Source: an uncultured Alistipes sp. (GTDB taxonomy: Bacteria > Bacteroidota > Bacteroidia > Bacteroidales > Rikenellaceae). From it: a DNA stretch of 64,000 nt. The stretch lies in assembly GCA_900539755.1 (NCBI GenBank), contig UQDC01000010.1, positions 1 through 64,000 on the forward strand. Direction: 5' to 3'. Below are positions 27,219 through 35,868 of this stretch, piece after piece (position 1 is the stretch's first letter; each line of letters begins with the position of its first letter). The notes beneath the pieces were generated by a model. The model saw only the letters and a program-made list of their open reading frames with translations. It was not told the origin of the DNA and searched no databases. The position numbers and the translations under genes are program-made.

Positions 27219-27581
27219 TATATATCCGATCTTCAAGTTGTTATGTAAATAACAGTCGATCGGAGCAAACAAAAATACAACATTTTAAAATACGCTAAGT
27301 ATTGCAAATATGCAATCCAAACTACCTATAAACGCTCTCACTCGAAGATAAAAAAGATGATTTATTCCGCATCAAATGGTGTTTTTTACGAAAAAAGAAT
27401 TACTTTTGACTCACTGAAAATTTATGCAGGGAGTTTTGTGTAATTTTCTCACAGAAAAACACATTTTGTTTTTTCCCAAACGTAAAGCGCAAAAATTGAC
27501 TAATTTTCAAAATAAAACTTTAACTTGTAGAAGGAAAACAAAAAAACAACCAAACCAAACAAACCAATCAATACTTAAAAC
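27219..27581 (+). promoter_or_regulatory. Intergenic region with the exbB operon promoter
   Basis: A full -7 match TACTTTTG lies at 27401-27408; the upstream box is weak (T-rich, 27379-27386). RNA would start near 27415, leaving a leader of about 165 bases that is very A-rich close to the ATG. The minus-strand -7 box at 27270-27277 serves the leftward gene. Confidence 0.5.
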
Positions 27582-28400
27582 ATGAAAACAAAATCTTCTA
27601 AACCTGCAAAGAATTCTGTAGGCGGCGTACGTACTGCCGGTGTTGTTCTGCTGATTTGCTTCATCATCGCAGTATGCCTGTTCAACTTCTTGTTCGGTAA
27701 CCCTGCAAACTTCCAGGGTGGTGATCCTAACAACCATCCGCTGCCAGGTAACCTGTTGGGTACTATCTACAAAGGTGGTGTTATCGTGCCTGTACTTCAG
27801 ACTCTGTTCTTGACCGTATTAGTTCTGAGTGTTGAGCGTTGGTTCGCTATCCGCAAAGCTAACGGTAAAAGTAACCTGACCAAATTCGTTCGCAACGTGA
27901 AAGATTGCCTCGAAAAGAACGACTTGGACGGTGCTCGTGCATTGTGCGAGAAACAGCGTGGTTCAGTTGCTAACGTTGTTTTGTCAGCTCTGGAGACCTA
28001 CTCTCAGGTAGAAAACGATAGCACTCTGAACAAAGAGCAGAGCGTTGCAGCTATTCAGAAACGTCTGGAAGAGGCTACCGCTTTGGAGTTGCCTACTCTG
28101 GAGCAGAACCTGCCGGTTATCGCAACCATGACTACTCTGGGTACTCTGGTCGGACTTCTCGGTACCGTTATCGGTATGATCCGTGCATTCGCCGCTCTGG
28201 CAAACGCTGGTGCTCCTGACTCAATCGCACTGTCAACCGGTATCTCTGAGGCCTTGATCAATACCGCATTCGGTATCGCAACTGGTGCTTGCGCCGTTAT
28301 CTCTTACAACTACTACACTAGCAAAATCGACAAACTGACTTACAGCATCGACGAAGTAGGTTTCACCATCGTTGCAGCTTACAACGTAGCACACAAATAA
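27582..28400 (+). CDS. exbB: ExbB/TolQ-type proton channel subunit
   Basis: A 272-residue inner-membrane protein of the MotA/TolQ/ExbB family. An N-terminal extra helix (TAGVVLLICFIIAVCLF) is followed by a second (GVIVPVLQTLFLTVLVLSVE), a cytoplasmic loop with long helices (about 95-175), and a helix pair (TMTTLGTLVGLLGTVIGMI and ALINTAFGIATGACAVISYN). The Thr/Gly-rich TLVGLLGTVIGMIRAF motif is diagnostic. With ExbD it forms the proton-driven motor that energises TonB for import of substrates by SusC/TonB-dependent receptors. First gene of a four-gene operon with gaps of 21-29 bases. Confidence 0.95.
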   Translation: MKTKSSKPAKNSVGGVRTAGVVLLICFIIAVCLFNFLFGNPANFQGGDPNNHPLPGNLLGTIYKGGVIVPVLQTLFLTVLVLSVERWFAIRKANGKSNLTKFVRNVKDCLEKNDLDGARALCEKQRGSVANVVLSALETYSQVENDSTLNKEQSVAAIQKRLEEATALELPTLEQNLPVIATMTTLGTLVGLLGTVIGMIRAFAALANAGAPDSIALSTGISEALINTAFGIATGACAVISYNYYTSKIDKLTYSIDEVGFTIVAAYNVAHK

Positions 28401-28421
28401 ACCCATCAGACACGTTTAGCT

Positions 28422-29030
28422 ATGCCTAAAGTAAAAGTAAAAAGAAAAAGTACGTTCATCGACATGACTGCCATGAGCGATGTGACCGTACTTTTGCTTA
28501 CTTTCTTCATGCTGACGTCGACCTTCATCCAGAAGGAGCCTGTCCAGGTAAATACGCCGGGTTCAGTTTCTGAGATCAAAATTCCGGAAACAAACATCCT
28601 GCAAATCCTGGTAGACCCCACAGGCAAGGTATTTATGAGCCTTGACCGCCAAGAAGATCGTGTCGAAGTGCTGAAGAAGATGGGTGAACAGTACGGCGTA
28701 TCGTTCACGAACGAGCAGCTGAATAAATTTAAATTGGCCAACTCGTTCGGCGTGGACATCAGAAAGATGAAACAATTCTTAGACCTGCCTTCTGACCAAC
28801 AGGATGCAAATCTGCCTAAGTTGGGAATCCCGACTGACAGTACCAACAACCAGTTCAAAGAGTGGGTTAAGATTGCACGTGAACAGAACCGTGATCTGCG
28901 TATCGCCATCAAAGCGGACCAGACCACTCCTTACGCACAGATCAAAACCATTATGACCTCTCTGCAGGATATCCGCGAAAACCGGTATAACCTGATCACT
29001 TCCCTCAAAGCCGCTTCTAGCGACATGTAA
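28422..29030 (+). CDS. exbD: ExbD/TolR-type motor subunit (first copy)
   Basis: A 202-residue protein: short basic cytoplasmic tail, one membrane helix with the proton-binding Asp20 (MTAMSDVTVLLLTFFML), and a periplasmic domain longer than that of E. coli ExbD (about 140 residues). It starts 21 bases after exbB. Bacteroidales commonly encode two different ExbD proteins in tandem, as here; they probably form a heterodimer in the ExbB pore. Confidence 0.93.
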   Translation: MPKVKVKRKSTFIDMTAMSDVTVLLLTFFMLTSTFIQKEPVQVNTPGSVSEIKIPETNILQILVDPTGKVFMSLDRQEDRVEVLKKMGEQYGVSFTNEQLNKFKLANSFGVDIRKMKQFLDLPSDQQDANLPKLGIPTDSTNNQFKEWVKIAREQNRDLRIAIKADQTTPYAQIKTIMTSLQDIRENRYNLITSLKAASSDM

Positions 29031-29058
29031 ACGTTAATCGATTAAAAGTAAAAAGCAT

Positions 29059-29715
29059 ATGGCTGAAGTACAACAAAAAGATAACGGAGGGAAGCAGAAA
29101 GGCAAACAGAAGAAAATGACCATCCGCGTGGACTTCACCCCGATGGTGGATATGAACATGCTTCTGATCACTTTCTTCATGCTGTGTACCTCCCTCAGCA
29201 AGCCGCAAACCATGGAAATCAGTATGCCTTCTAACGACAAAGTAACCGAAGAAGAGCAGAACAAAGTACAGGCTTCGCGCGCTATTACCGTCCTGTTGGG
29301 CGCTGACAACCAATTGTTCTATTATGCTGGTGAACCAAGCTATGAGGACTATACTTCATTGAAAGAGACCTCATACGAACCTGATGGTTTGCGCGCCTTG
29401 TTGCTCAACCGCAACAAAGAGGTCGTAACCAAAATGAACCAGTTGAAACAGGACAAAGCTGATAACAAACTCACTGAAGAGCAATACGACGAAAAGGTTA
29501 GCGAGCTGCGCAAAACCGAAAGAACTTCACCGATCGTCTTGATCAAGGCTACCGATGAAGCCAGCTACAAAAACCTGATTGACGTATTGGACGAAATGCA
29601 TATCTGCAATATCAGCAAATACGCGATCGTCGATATCACTGATGGAGACAAGTTCTTGATGGAGAACTTGCTGAGCAAAGGTGGGCTGACCGATCAGATC
29701 GACCGCTCAAAATAA
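29059..29715 (+). CDS. exbD: ExbD/TolR-type motor subunit (second copy)
   Basis: A 218-residue protein with a basic Lys/Gln-rich N-terminus, one membrane helix with Asp31 (FTPMVDMNMLLITFFMLCTS) and a periplasmic domain containing a charged coiled segment (about 110-155, rich in Lys/Glu) not found in short ExbD proteins. It diverges strongly from the first copy, so this is an old duplication. It sits 28 bases after the first exbD and 29 bases before tonB. Confidence 0.93.
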   Translation: MAEVQQKDNGGKQKGKQKKMTIRVDFTPMVDMNMLLITFFMLCTSLSKPQTMEISMPSNDKVTEEEQNKVQASRAITVLLGADNQLFYYAGEPSYEDYTSLKETSYEPDGLRALLLNRNKEVVTKMNQLKQDKADNKLTEEQYDEKVSELRKTERTSPIVLIKATDEASYKNLIDVLDEMHICNISKYAIVDITDGDKFLMENLLSKGGLTDQIDRSK

Positions 29716-29744
29716 TCAACTAACACACATTAAACCGAAAGAAA

Positions 29745-30569
29745 ATGGCTAAAATAGATTTGACTTCGAGAGAGTGGTGCGAGTTGGTATTTGAGGGTAA
29801 AAACAAAGCCTACGGTGCCTATGAGATGCGTCAAACCTCTCCTTCGCGCCACAATAAGGCTCTTGTGATTGTCGTCATCTTCATCTTAATCGCTTTCTCA
29901 CTCCCTTTCCTGTTGAAAGCAGTAGCTAATCAAGAGGATAAAGAGACTATGACAGAGGTAACTTCTTTTGCTGACTTGGATACTCCGGAAGAGGAACCAG
30001 AACAGCAAGAGCTCAAAAAACCGGATCTTCCTCCTCCTCCCCCACTGAAAAGTACCATCAAGTTCACCCCTCCGGTGATCAAGAAGGACGAAGAGGTGCG
30101 CGAAGAGGATGAGATGAAGACTCAGGAAGATTTGAACCTCAACAAAACTGCGATCTCTATCGCTGATATCAAAGGTACCGATGACATTCATGGTAAAGAT
30201 ATCGCTGATATCCGTGAAGTCGTTAAGGAACCTGTAGAAGAGAAAAAACAGGAGATTTATCACACTGTAGAGCAGATGCCACAGTTCCCGGGTGGTGACA
30301 CCGAGTTGTTGAAATATATCCGTGACAACTTGCAGTATCCGCAAGCTGCTTTGGAAAACAACATTCAGGGACGTGTTATCGTACAGTTCGTCGTTGGTAA
30401 AGATGGTAAGGTAACCAATGTACAGATTCTGAAAGGCGTAGACCGTTTGTGCGACCAAGAAGCTGTTCGTGTGATCGAGTCAATGCCACAATGGATCCCT
30501 GGTAAACACAATGGTGTTGCCGTACCAGTTTACTACCGCGTACCGGTAACCTTCAAGATTCTTCGATAA
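29745..30569 (+). CDS. tonB: TonB energy transducer
   Basis: A 274-residue protein: cytoplasmic N-terminus with the Bacteroidales motif SREWCELVFEGKNKAYGAYE, one membrane helix (about 38-60), an acidic/proline-rich periplasmic spacer (EEEPEQQELKKPDLPPPPP), and a C-terminal TonB domain (about 171-274) beginning YHTVEQMPQFPGGD and ending VYYRVPVTFKILR. It carries energy from ExbB-ExbD to outer-membrane TonB-dependent receptors. Last gene of the operon, followed by a terminator. Its domain is closely related, even at nucleotide level near the 3' end, to the second domain of the protein at 31152. Confidence 0.95.
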   Translation: MAKIDLTSREWCELVFEGKNKAYGAYEMRQTSPSRHNKALVIVVIFILIAFSLPFLLKAVANQEDKETMTEVTSFADLDTPEEEPEQQELKKPDLPPPPPLKSTIKFTPPVIKKDEEVREEDEMKTQEDLNLNKTAISIADIKGTDDIHGKDIADIREVVKEPVEEKKQEIYHTVEQMPQFPGGDTELLKYIRDNLQYPQAALENNIQGRVIVQFVVGKDGKVTNVQILKGVDRLCDQEAVRVIESMPQWIPGKHNGVAVPVYYRVPVTFKILR

Positions 30570-30587
30570 GAATTTCAACCTATCATT

Positions 30588-30627
30588 ATACCGGACATTC
30601 CCCAAAGGAGTGTCCGGTATTTTTTTG
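30588..30627 (+). terminator. Intrinsic terminator of the exbB-tonB operon
   Basis: ATACCGGACA (30588-30597) pairs with TGTCCGGTAT (30611-30620), extended by TTCC/GGAG near the loop; followed by a run of seven T. Confidence 0.9.
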
Positions 30628-31151
30628 TTATTAAGTACTCATTCTATTTCAGAAACTTTAATATGGCAAACAATTGAACGCACATTCGTATAATAACTAT
30701 AGGATCATTTCACAACATACCTCTATCATCACCTCCGCAATCGGAATCAACAATCCCCCGCCGATTGTATCATCAACGGACCCAATACATGCAACCCTAT
30801 TTATCATCAATCATGTATTTTACTCAGTCCCATTGTTTTATCACTGAATAATTACTATATTTAAAAACCAGAATAAATCGCCCGCACGTATTTCAGGTTA
30901 GGGAGCCAAAGAGGTACCTCTTAGACGGCATTTACAGCTAAAGAACCCGCAACCAGTTTGCAGACACACAGCACCTTGTATCGGCGCCCCTCAAATAGAT
31001 TTTTTGGAAGGTCATTGCAATTCAATTATACGCTTGAATAACAGAACATAACCATTCTAATCAGCTCACAGCTCTTTACCCTGCCTTTCAATAAGGTAAG
31101 AATAGAGAACCTTTCAAAAGTAACACACGCAACATAAATTCGATATCTGCC
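30628..31151. other. Intergenic region, one perfect palindrome
   Basis: About 520 bases without a gene. AAGAGGTACCTCTT (30909-30922) is a perfect 14-bp palindrome with no spacer. No promoter of the usual type was found for the next gene. Confidence 0.45.
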
Positions 31152-32096
31152 ATGAAAAAACGGACGACAACTCTGGCCATCGTGCTATTAGTAATGGGGA
31201 GCGTAATTGTGTCCTACTGTCTGACCAATGATTTAGGGGGATTCATGACCGACAAAACAATAGCAAACACATCTGTAATCCAGACACAAAATTCAGCTAT
31301 TGAAACAAAAGAGACAACGGTACAACAACCAAACAAAGAGACAAATCGAAAAATTTACCAAACGGTCGAACAGATGCCCGAATTTCCGGAAGGAATGCAA
31401 GCTTTATTGCACTATATCCGAAGCCATCTGCAACCCCCACCCGATTCCATACGGAATCGTATTCAGGGCAGAGTAATCGTCCGGTTCGTGGTGGAACCGG
31501 ACGGAACAATTACCAACGCTGAGGTTATTAAAGGGCTTCATCCGTTTTGTGACCGAGAGGCCATTCGTCTTATCGAGTCCATGCCGCAATGGATTCCGGG
31601 TAAACACAATGGTATCGCCGTACCGGTCTACTTTTACATACCGGTCAGTTTTACGATCACCAATTACATGACAGGCAATCCGTCTCTGGGACCAATCTCA
31701 ATAGCAGATCGTCCGGATCGGGTAAAAATAATAGATTTCCCGATTCTGGACACAACAACAGGTAATAGACAAACAACGGTCCCTGAAATATACTATGTTG
31801 TCGAACAGATGCCCCGATTTCCGGGCGGTGATACTGCAATGCTGAAATACATTCGTGAAAATCTACGTTATCCGCAGGCAGCCATCGAAAAGGAGATTCA
31901 AGGGAGGGTGATTGTGAAATTAGTTGTGAATACCGATGGAACCTTGTCAGACATTTACGTAATCAAACCGTTAGATCCGCAGTGTGACCAGGAGGCGATC
32001 CGCATCATACAATCGATGCCCCGCTGGATTCCCGGCCGACACAATGGGGTTGCCGTACCAGTTTACTACCTCGTACCGGTAACCTTCAAAATTTGA
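31152..32096 (+). CDS. Membrane-anchored protein with two tandem TonB C-terminal domains
   Basis: A 314-residue protein. Residues about 7-24 are a hydrophobic anchor or uncleaved signal; the cytoplasmic motif and proline-rich spacer of true TonB are missing. Domain one (about 69-170: YQTVEQMPEFPEGM to YFYIPVSFTIT) and domain two (about 214-314: YYVVEQMPRFPGGD to YYLVPVTFKI) each form a full TonB C-terminal unit, joined by a linker of about 43 residues. Lacking the normal ExbBD-contacting end, it may bind receptors or receptor-associated proteins without being an ordinary energiser. It lies just after the tonB operon, from which it probably arose by duplication. A lone protein with two such domains is unusual. 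Confidence 0.85.
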   Translation: MKKRTTTLAIVLLVMGSVIVSYCLTNDLGGFMTDKTIANTSVIQTQNSAIETKETTVQQPNKETNRKIYQTVEQMPEFPEGMQALLHYIRSHLQPPPDSIRNRIQGRVIVRFVVEPDGTITNAEVIKGLHPFCDREAIRLIESMPQWIPGKHNGIAVPVYFYIPVSFTITNYMTGNPSLGPISIADRPDRVKIIDFPILDTTTGNRQTTVPEIYYVVEQMPRFPGGDTAMLKYIRENLRYPQAAIEKEIQGRVIVKLVVNTDGTLSDIYVIKPLDPQCDQEAIRIIQSMPRWIPGRHNGVAVPVYYLVPVTFKI

Positions 32097-32458
32097 TGAA
32101 CGGATTTTGGGATCAACCTTCACTCGAGAACACCTTAGCTAAATCTCGTTTGCTACATATACACAAGAGTTTACTACATAGGGCAAGAGGGCAGGATACC
32201 AACAGTCCTCTTCCCGACTGCAATTCTTTGCATTAGTTCTCTCAAACGAGACAATATTCAGTCCTCTGTCTCGTTAAAAGAATATTCCCTACAAAGAGGA
32301 AATACCTCCTGAGAAAGTTGTGTAGAGTCATCGTTAAACATGAGCTAACCAAGATTGGACAAAGGAAAGAAAATAGTCGACGAAAAAGCTATTTTTCTCT
32401 ACATAAACATAGGTATTCATACGATTTTCTTATCTTTGCATAAATAGGGATCAAAGCT
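32097..32458 (+). promoter_or_regulatory. Structured intergenic region and promoter of the next operon
   Basis: AACGAGACA (32245-32253) and TGTCTCGTT (32267-32275) form a 9-bp stem; a smaller GAGG-AAATA-CCTC hairpin follows near 32296-32308. No T-run follows either. A full -7 match TATCTTTG lies at 32431-32438, 21 bases before the ATG, so the next gene has a very short leader; no good -33 box is seen. Confidence 0.5.
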
Positions 32459-32713
32459 ATGGGATACAAGGATAGAACAAAGCCCCGCACAGGCAAAGAA
32501 TTGGTCATGTATGCGTTCGGCATATTTATGCTTATCTTCTATTTGGGAATGGCCTATATCTTTCTGTTCTCGAAAGTTTTAACAGAAAATCTGTCCCCCA
32601 CCGTTCGATATATCATGGGAGGCATTTTTTTAGTTTACGGCATATTCCGCTTATATCGGCAAATTCGTATCGGTAAAGCAAGCACGTACGGCACTTACGA
32701 AAACGAAGACTAA
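32459..32713 (+). CDS. Small two-helix inner-membrane protein, unknown
   Basis: An 84-residue protein with a basic start (MGYKDRTKPRTGKE) and two membrane helices (MYAFGIFMLIFYLGMAYIFL and VRYIMGGIFLVYGIFRLY). It is followed after 6 bases by the PstS-like gene and is therefore in one operon with it and the TPR gene. I do not recognise a named family. The operon setting suggests a cell-envelope role. Confidence 0.75.
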   Translation: MGYKDRTKPRTGKELVMYAFGIFMLIFYLGMAYIFLFSKVLTENLSPTVRYIMGGIFLVYGIFRLYRQIRIGKASTYGTYENED

Positions 32714-32719
32714 AAAAAA

Positions 32720-33670
32720 ATGATCATGACAAAACATATTGCATTCATCCTTCTGTTGGGAATGGCTGTAACGGCAACCTCCTGCCGCAATAAGACCCAA
32801 GCCCCAACCGACACCGTTTCGAGTGGTGTGATCAAAATCAGTGTGGATGAAAGTTTCCGTCCCCTGATCCAGGAAGAGATTGACGTATATGAAGGATTAT
32901 ACCCCGCTGCGGGTTTGATTCCCGAATATACGAGTGAAGTCGAAGCGATCAACTTGTTATTAAAGGACAGCGTTCGGTTGACAGTAAGCACTCGCAGACT
33001 GACCGAAGCGGAGATTAATGGTCTCCAAGAAAAAAAGCTGTTTCCCAAAGAGATCAAAATTGCCACAGATGGTATCGCGCTCATTACGCATAAACAAAAT
33101 GCTGATACAATCTTATCCGTACCGGATTTGACAAAAATCCTTACCGGCAAAATTACCCAATGGAGCGAGCTCGATCCGAAAAGTAAACTTGGCAAAATTC
33201 AGGTGGTCTTCGATAACAGCAACTCGAGCACAATCCGATATGCTATCGACTCGCTTTGCAAAGGGCAACCGCTGTACCAGGGATTAACCGCACTGGGAAC
33301 CAATCCTCAAGTGATTGATTATGTAGCCAAAACGCCCAACGCTCTCGGAGTTATCGGAGTAAGTTGGATTGGCAACAAAGCAGACTCAACCAATCTATCC
33401 TTCTCAGAACGTATTAATGTCATGCGTATCAGTCGGGAAAATCCGGCATTGGTAGCCAACAGCTGCAAGCCGTTCCAGGCCTATTTGGCATTAGGACGCT
33501 ATCCTCTGACACGTGACGTTTACATCATCCTGACCGAACCTCGCAGTGGTTTGGCATCTGGATTTACCACCTATATCTGTTCAGACCGTGGTCAACGGAT
33601 TCTGCTCAAATCGGGAGTAGTACCCGCGACTCAAGCCATTCGATTGGTTGACGTCCGCGACGAATTATAA
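32720..33670 (+). CDS. PstS-like phosphate/anion-binding lipoprotein
   Basis: A 316-residue lipoprotein (lipobox ATSC, Cys22; ATG 32726 is an alternative start). The mature part has the PBP-like fold of the phosphate-binding PstS superfamily: SSGVIKISVDESFRPLI, IATDGIALITHKQNADTILS and LTKILTGKITQWSEL, where TDGIAL is the usual ligand-loop region. The transporter parts (PstC, PstA, PstB) are not nearby, so it may sense or scavenge rather than feed a Pst importer. It sits between a small membrane protein and a TPR protein, downstream of the TonB genes. Confidence 0.8.
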   Translation: MIMTKHIAFILLLGMAVTATSCRNKTQAPTDTVSSGVIKISVDESFRPLIQEEIDVYEGLYPAAGLIPEYTSEVEAINLLLKDSVRLTVSTRRLTEAEINGLQEKKLFPKEIKIATDGIALITHKQNADTILSVPDLTKILTGKITQWSELDPKSKLGKIQVVFDNSNSSTIRYAIDSLCKGQPLYQGLTALGTNPQVIDYVAKTPNALGVIGVSWIGNKADSTNLSFSERINVMRISRENPALVANSCKPFQAYLALGRYPLTRDVYIILTEPRSGLASGFTTYICSDRGQRILLKSGVVPATQAIRLVDVRDEL

Positions 33671-33708
33671 GAAACACTACATTGAAACTTAAATAACAAA
33701 AACGAATT

Positions 33709-35331
33709 ATGAACATCCGGAAAACAATGCTGGCCACTACCCTGTTTTTTGCAGGAAGCGCCACCGCCCTGTTAGCAGACAACAGCAAGGCAATCGAATT
33801 CTACAAAACAGGTCGAATCGAACCAGCCAAAGCAATGCTGCTACAGAACATCGCTAACGGTGCCGGTGACAAAGCAGAAGCAGCCTACTATCTCGGTGAA
33901 ATCTACAAGGAAGCTAATCAGCTTGACTCAGCTGCCTATTACTACAACATGGGAAAACAAGCTGATCCTGCCAACCAAATGAACGTTATTGGTGAGCTCT
34001 CCTTGTTGAAGATGACCAATCCGCTCGAGGCTGATACAAAATTTGACGAGCTTTTAAACAATAAGATCAACCGTAAGAATCCTGAATTGTTCGTAGCTGC
34101 CGCAGCAGTTTACAAGGATCGTCCGATCAAAGCGCAACAATTCCTGGATCAAGCCCGTGCATTGGATAAAAAATTGGCGAGCATCTATGTGTTGATGGCC
34201 GACGTACAGGCTGCAAACAAAGATTACAACGGTGCTGCTGCAAACTACGAACAGGCTCTTTCATTCGATCCGAACTGCAAAGAGGCTTACGTAAAATATG
34301 CACGTATTTATGCACCGATTAATGCTTCAGTTGCTGCAGACGTTCTGAACCGTATGCTTGCACAGGATCCTTCATCTGCTGTAGCTCACCGTGAATTGGC
34401 TGAGATCTACTACCAGGAGGGTCAATTGCTCAAAGCTGCCGAAGCTTATGCTGAATACATCAACGACCCATACGTCTCTACAAGCGACTATGCTCGTTAT
34501 GCGACAATCCTCTTCTTCAAAAAGGATTACGAAAAATCGAAAGAGATCGTCAATTTGGCTTTGCAAAAAGATCCCCAAAACATGGTATTGAATCGTCTGC
34601 TGTTCTATAACGATGCAGATTTGAAGAATGACGATGCAGCTCTTAGCGAAGCAGAAGCTTTCTTTAATGCCGGTTATCCTGCAGAAGATTACATCAGCCA
34701 AGATTACCTCTATTATGGACGTTTGCTGATCAACAACAAACAGACTGAAAAAGGTATCGCTCAATTACAAAAAGCACTTGAGCTCGATCCTAAACAGGTA
34801 GCTTTGTATCAGGAGATCGCAGAAGCTTACGAGACCATTGACAACTATGACAGTGCCATTGCCAACTACAGCCTCTACATCCAGCATATGCCTGAAGAAG
34901 AGGTACAGGTAACCGACTACTACAACATCGGCCGTGCTGCATACTTTGCTGGTAGCAGCATTGACACAACGGTTACGGATTATGCAGTTAAACAGAAGGC
35001 ATACTTGAACAAAGCTGACAGCATGTTTGCATTTGTTGCAGAGAAGATACCCGACAGCTATCTGGGATATTTCTGGCGTGCCCGTGTACAGTCAGCTCTT
35101 GACCCGGAGACAACCGAAGGTTTGGCAAAACCATACTACGAAAAAACTATCGAAGTATTGGATGCACAGGGAGACGACAGACCTCAGATCTACATTGAGT
35201 GCTACAGCTATCTGGGATACTACTATTTCGTAAAAGAGGATGTTGCAAACTCTAAGACCTATTGGGAAAAGATTTTAGCTATCGATCCTGAACACGAAGT
35301 GGCAAAACGTGCTTTGGAAGCAATGAAATAG
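33709..35331 (+). CDS. Exported tetratricopeptide-repeat protein
   Basis: A 540-residue protein with a signal peptide (MNIRKTMLATTLFFAGSATA, cleaved near residue 24). The rest is a chain of TPR units, clearest at about 150-270 (ASIYVLMADVQAANKDYNGA, AHRELAEIYYQEGQLLKAAE) and 325-400 (GIAQLQKALELDPKQVALYQ). TPR superhelices hold protein complexes together; in the periplasm this one probably scaffolds envelope proteins. It follows the PstS-like gene by 38 bases and ends the operon before a strong terminator. Partner unknown. Confidence 0.85.
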   Translation: MNIRKTMLATTLFFAGSATALLADNSKAIEFYKTGRIEPAKAMLLQNIANGAGDKAEAAYYLGEIYKEANQLDSAAYYYNMGKQADPANQMNVIGELSLLKMTNPLEADTKFDELLNNKINRKNPELFVAAAAVYKDRPIKAQQFLDQARALDKKLASIYVLMADVQAANKDYNGAAANYEQALSFDPNCKEAYVKYARIYAPINASVAADVLNRMLAQDPSSAVAHRELAEIYYQEGQLLKAAEAYAEYINDPYVSTSDYARYATILFFKKDYEKSKEIVNLALQKDPQNMVLNRLLFYNDADLKNDDAALSEAEAFFNAGYPAEDYISQDYLYYGRLLINNKQTEKGIAQLQKALELDPKQVALYQEIAEAYETIDNYDSAIANYSLYIQHMPEEEVQVTDYYNIGRAAYFAGSSIDTTVTDYAVKQKAYLNKADSMFAFVAEKIPDSYLGYFWRARVQSALDPETTEGLAKPYYEKTIEVLDAQGDDRPQIYIECYSYLGYYYFVKEDVANSKTYWEKILAIDPEHEVAKRALEAMK

Positions 35332-35356
35332 GCTTTCTCCAGTATAACCTGATCAT

Positions 35357-35393
35357 AAAAATGACCCCTGCTTGCGAGCAGGGGTCATTTTTT
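35357..35393 (+). terminator. Intrinsic terminator after the TPR gene
   Basis: AAAAATGACCCCTGCT (35357-35372) pairs perfectly with AGCAGGGGTCATTTTT (35377-35392), 4-base loop TGCG, with a T-rich end. Confidence 0.92.
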
Positions 35394-35868
35394 ATTTCAT
35401 ACTTACCTCTACCCCACCCAAATTCAATTTCGTTTCCTCCCCAATACTTCAATAAAAGTTCTATTTCATCTGAACATTATCGGAAACGCACCTTACCCCA
35501 AACAGTTCTTGGAAATCACCTGCAAATTCTATGAACAGGACTGTTATCACATCAAATAAGCCGCATCTAACCTATTAATTTGTTTCCCTTATAATTTTTA
35601 TTGAATTGGCCTCGACAAAATCCTTTTTAATTATCTAAAAACATCTTTTTAACCTTAAACGATTCGGCATTGACACCTCAACTATCCATTATTTCTCTCA
35701 ATTCCTCATATCAATGTCCAGAACTGACAAAAAATTTATCGCCATGTAAAAAAAATAGACACATTCCAAGGCGCGAAAAACAGTTATATTGCTGATTTAC
35801 AAATCAATGAAAATATGGCATAGCTTTGGAATACAAAAGAGCATAAAGGAAATTAACTCAATCATGAG
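35394..35868 (+). promoter_or_regulatory. Intergenic region with the ABC-efflux operon promoter
   Basis: About 475 AT-rich bases. A full -7 match TAGCTTTG lies at 35821-35828 with a TTTA box at 35796-35799 (21 bases apart); the start near 35835 is 34 bases before the ATG. Nothing else recognised. Confidence 0.5.
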
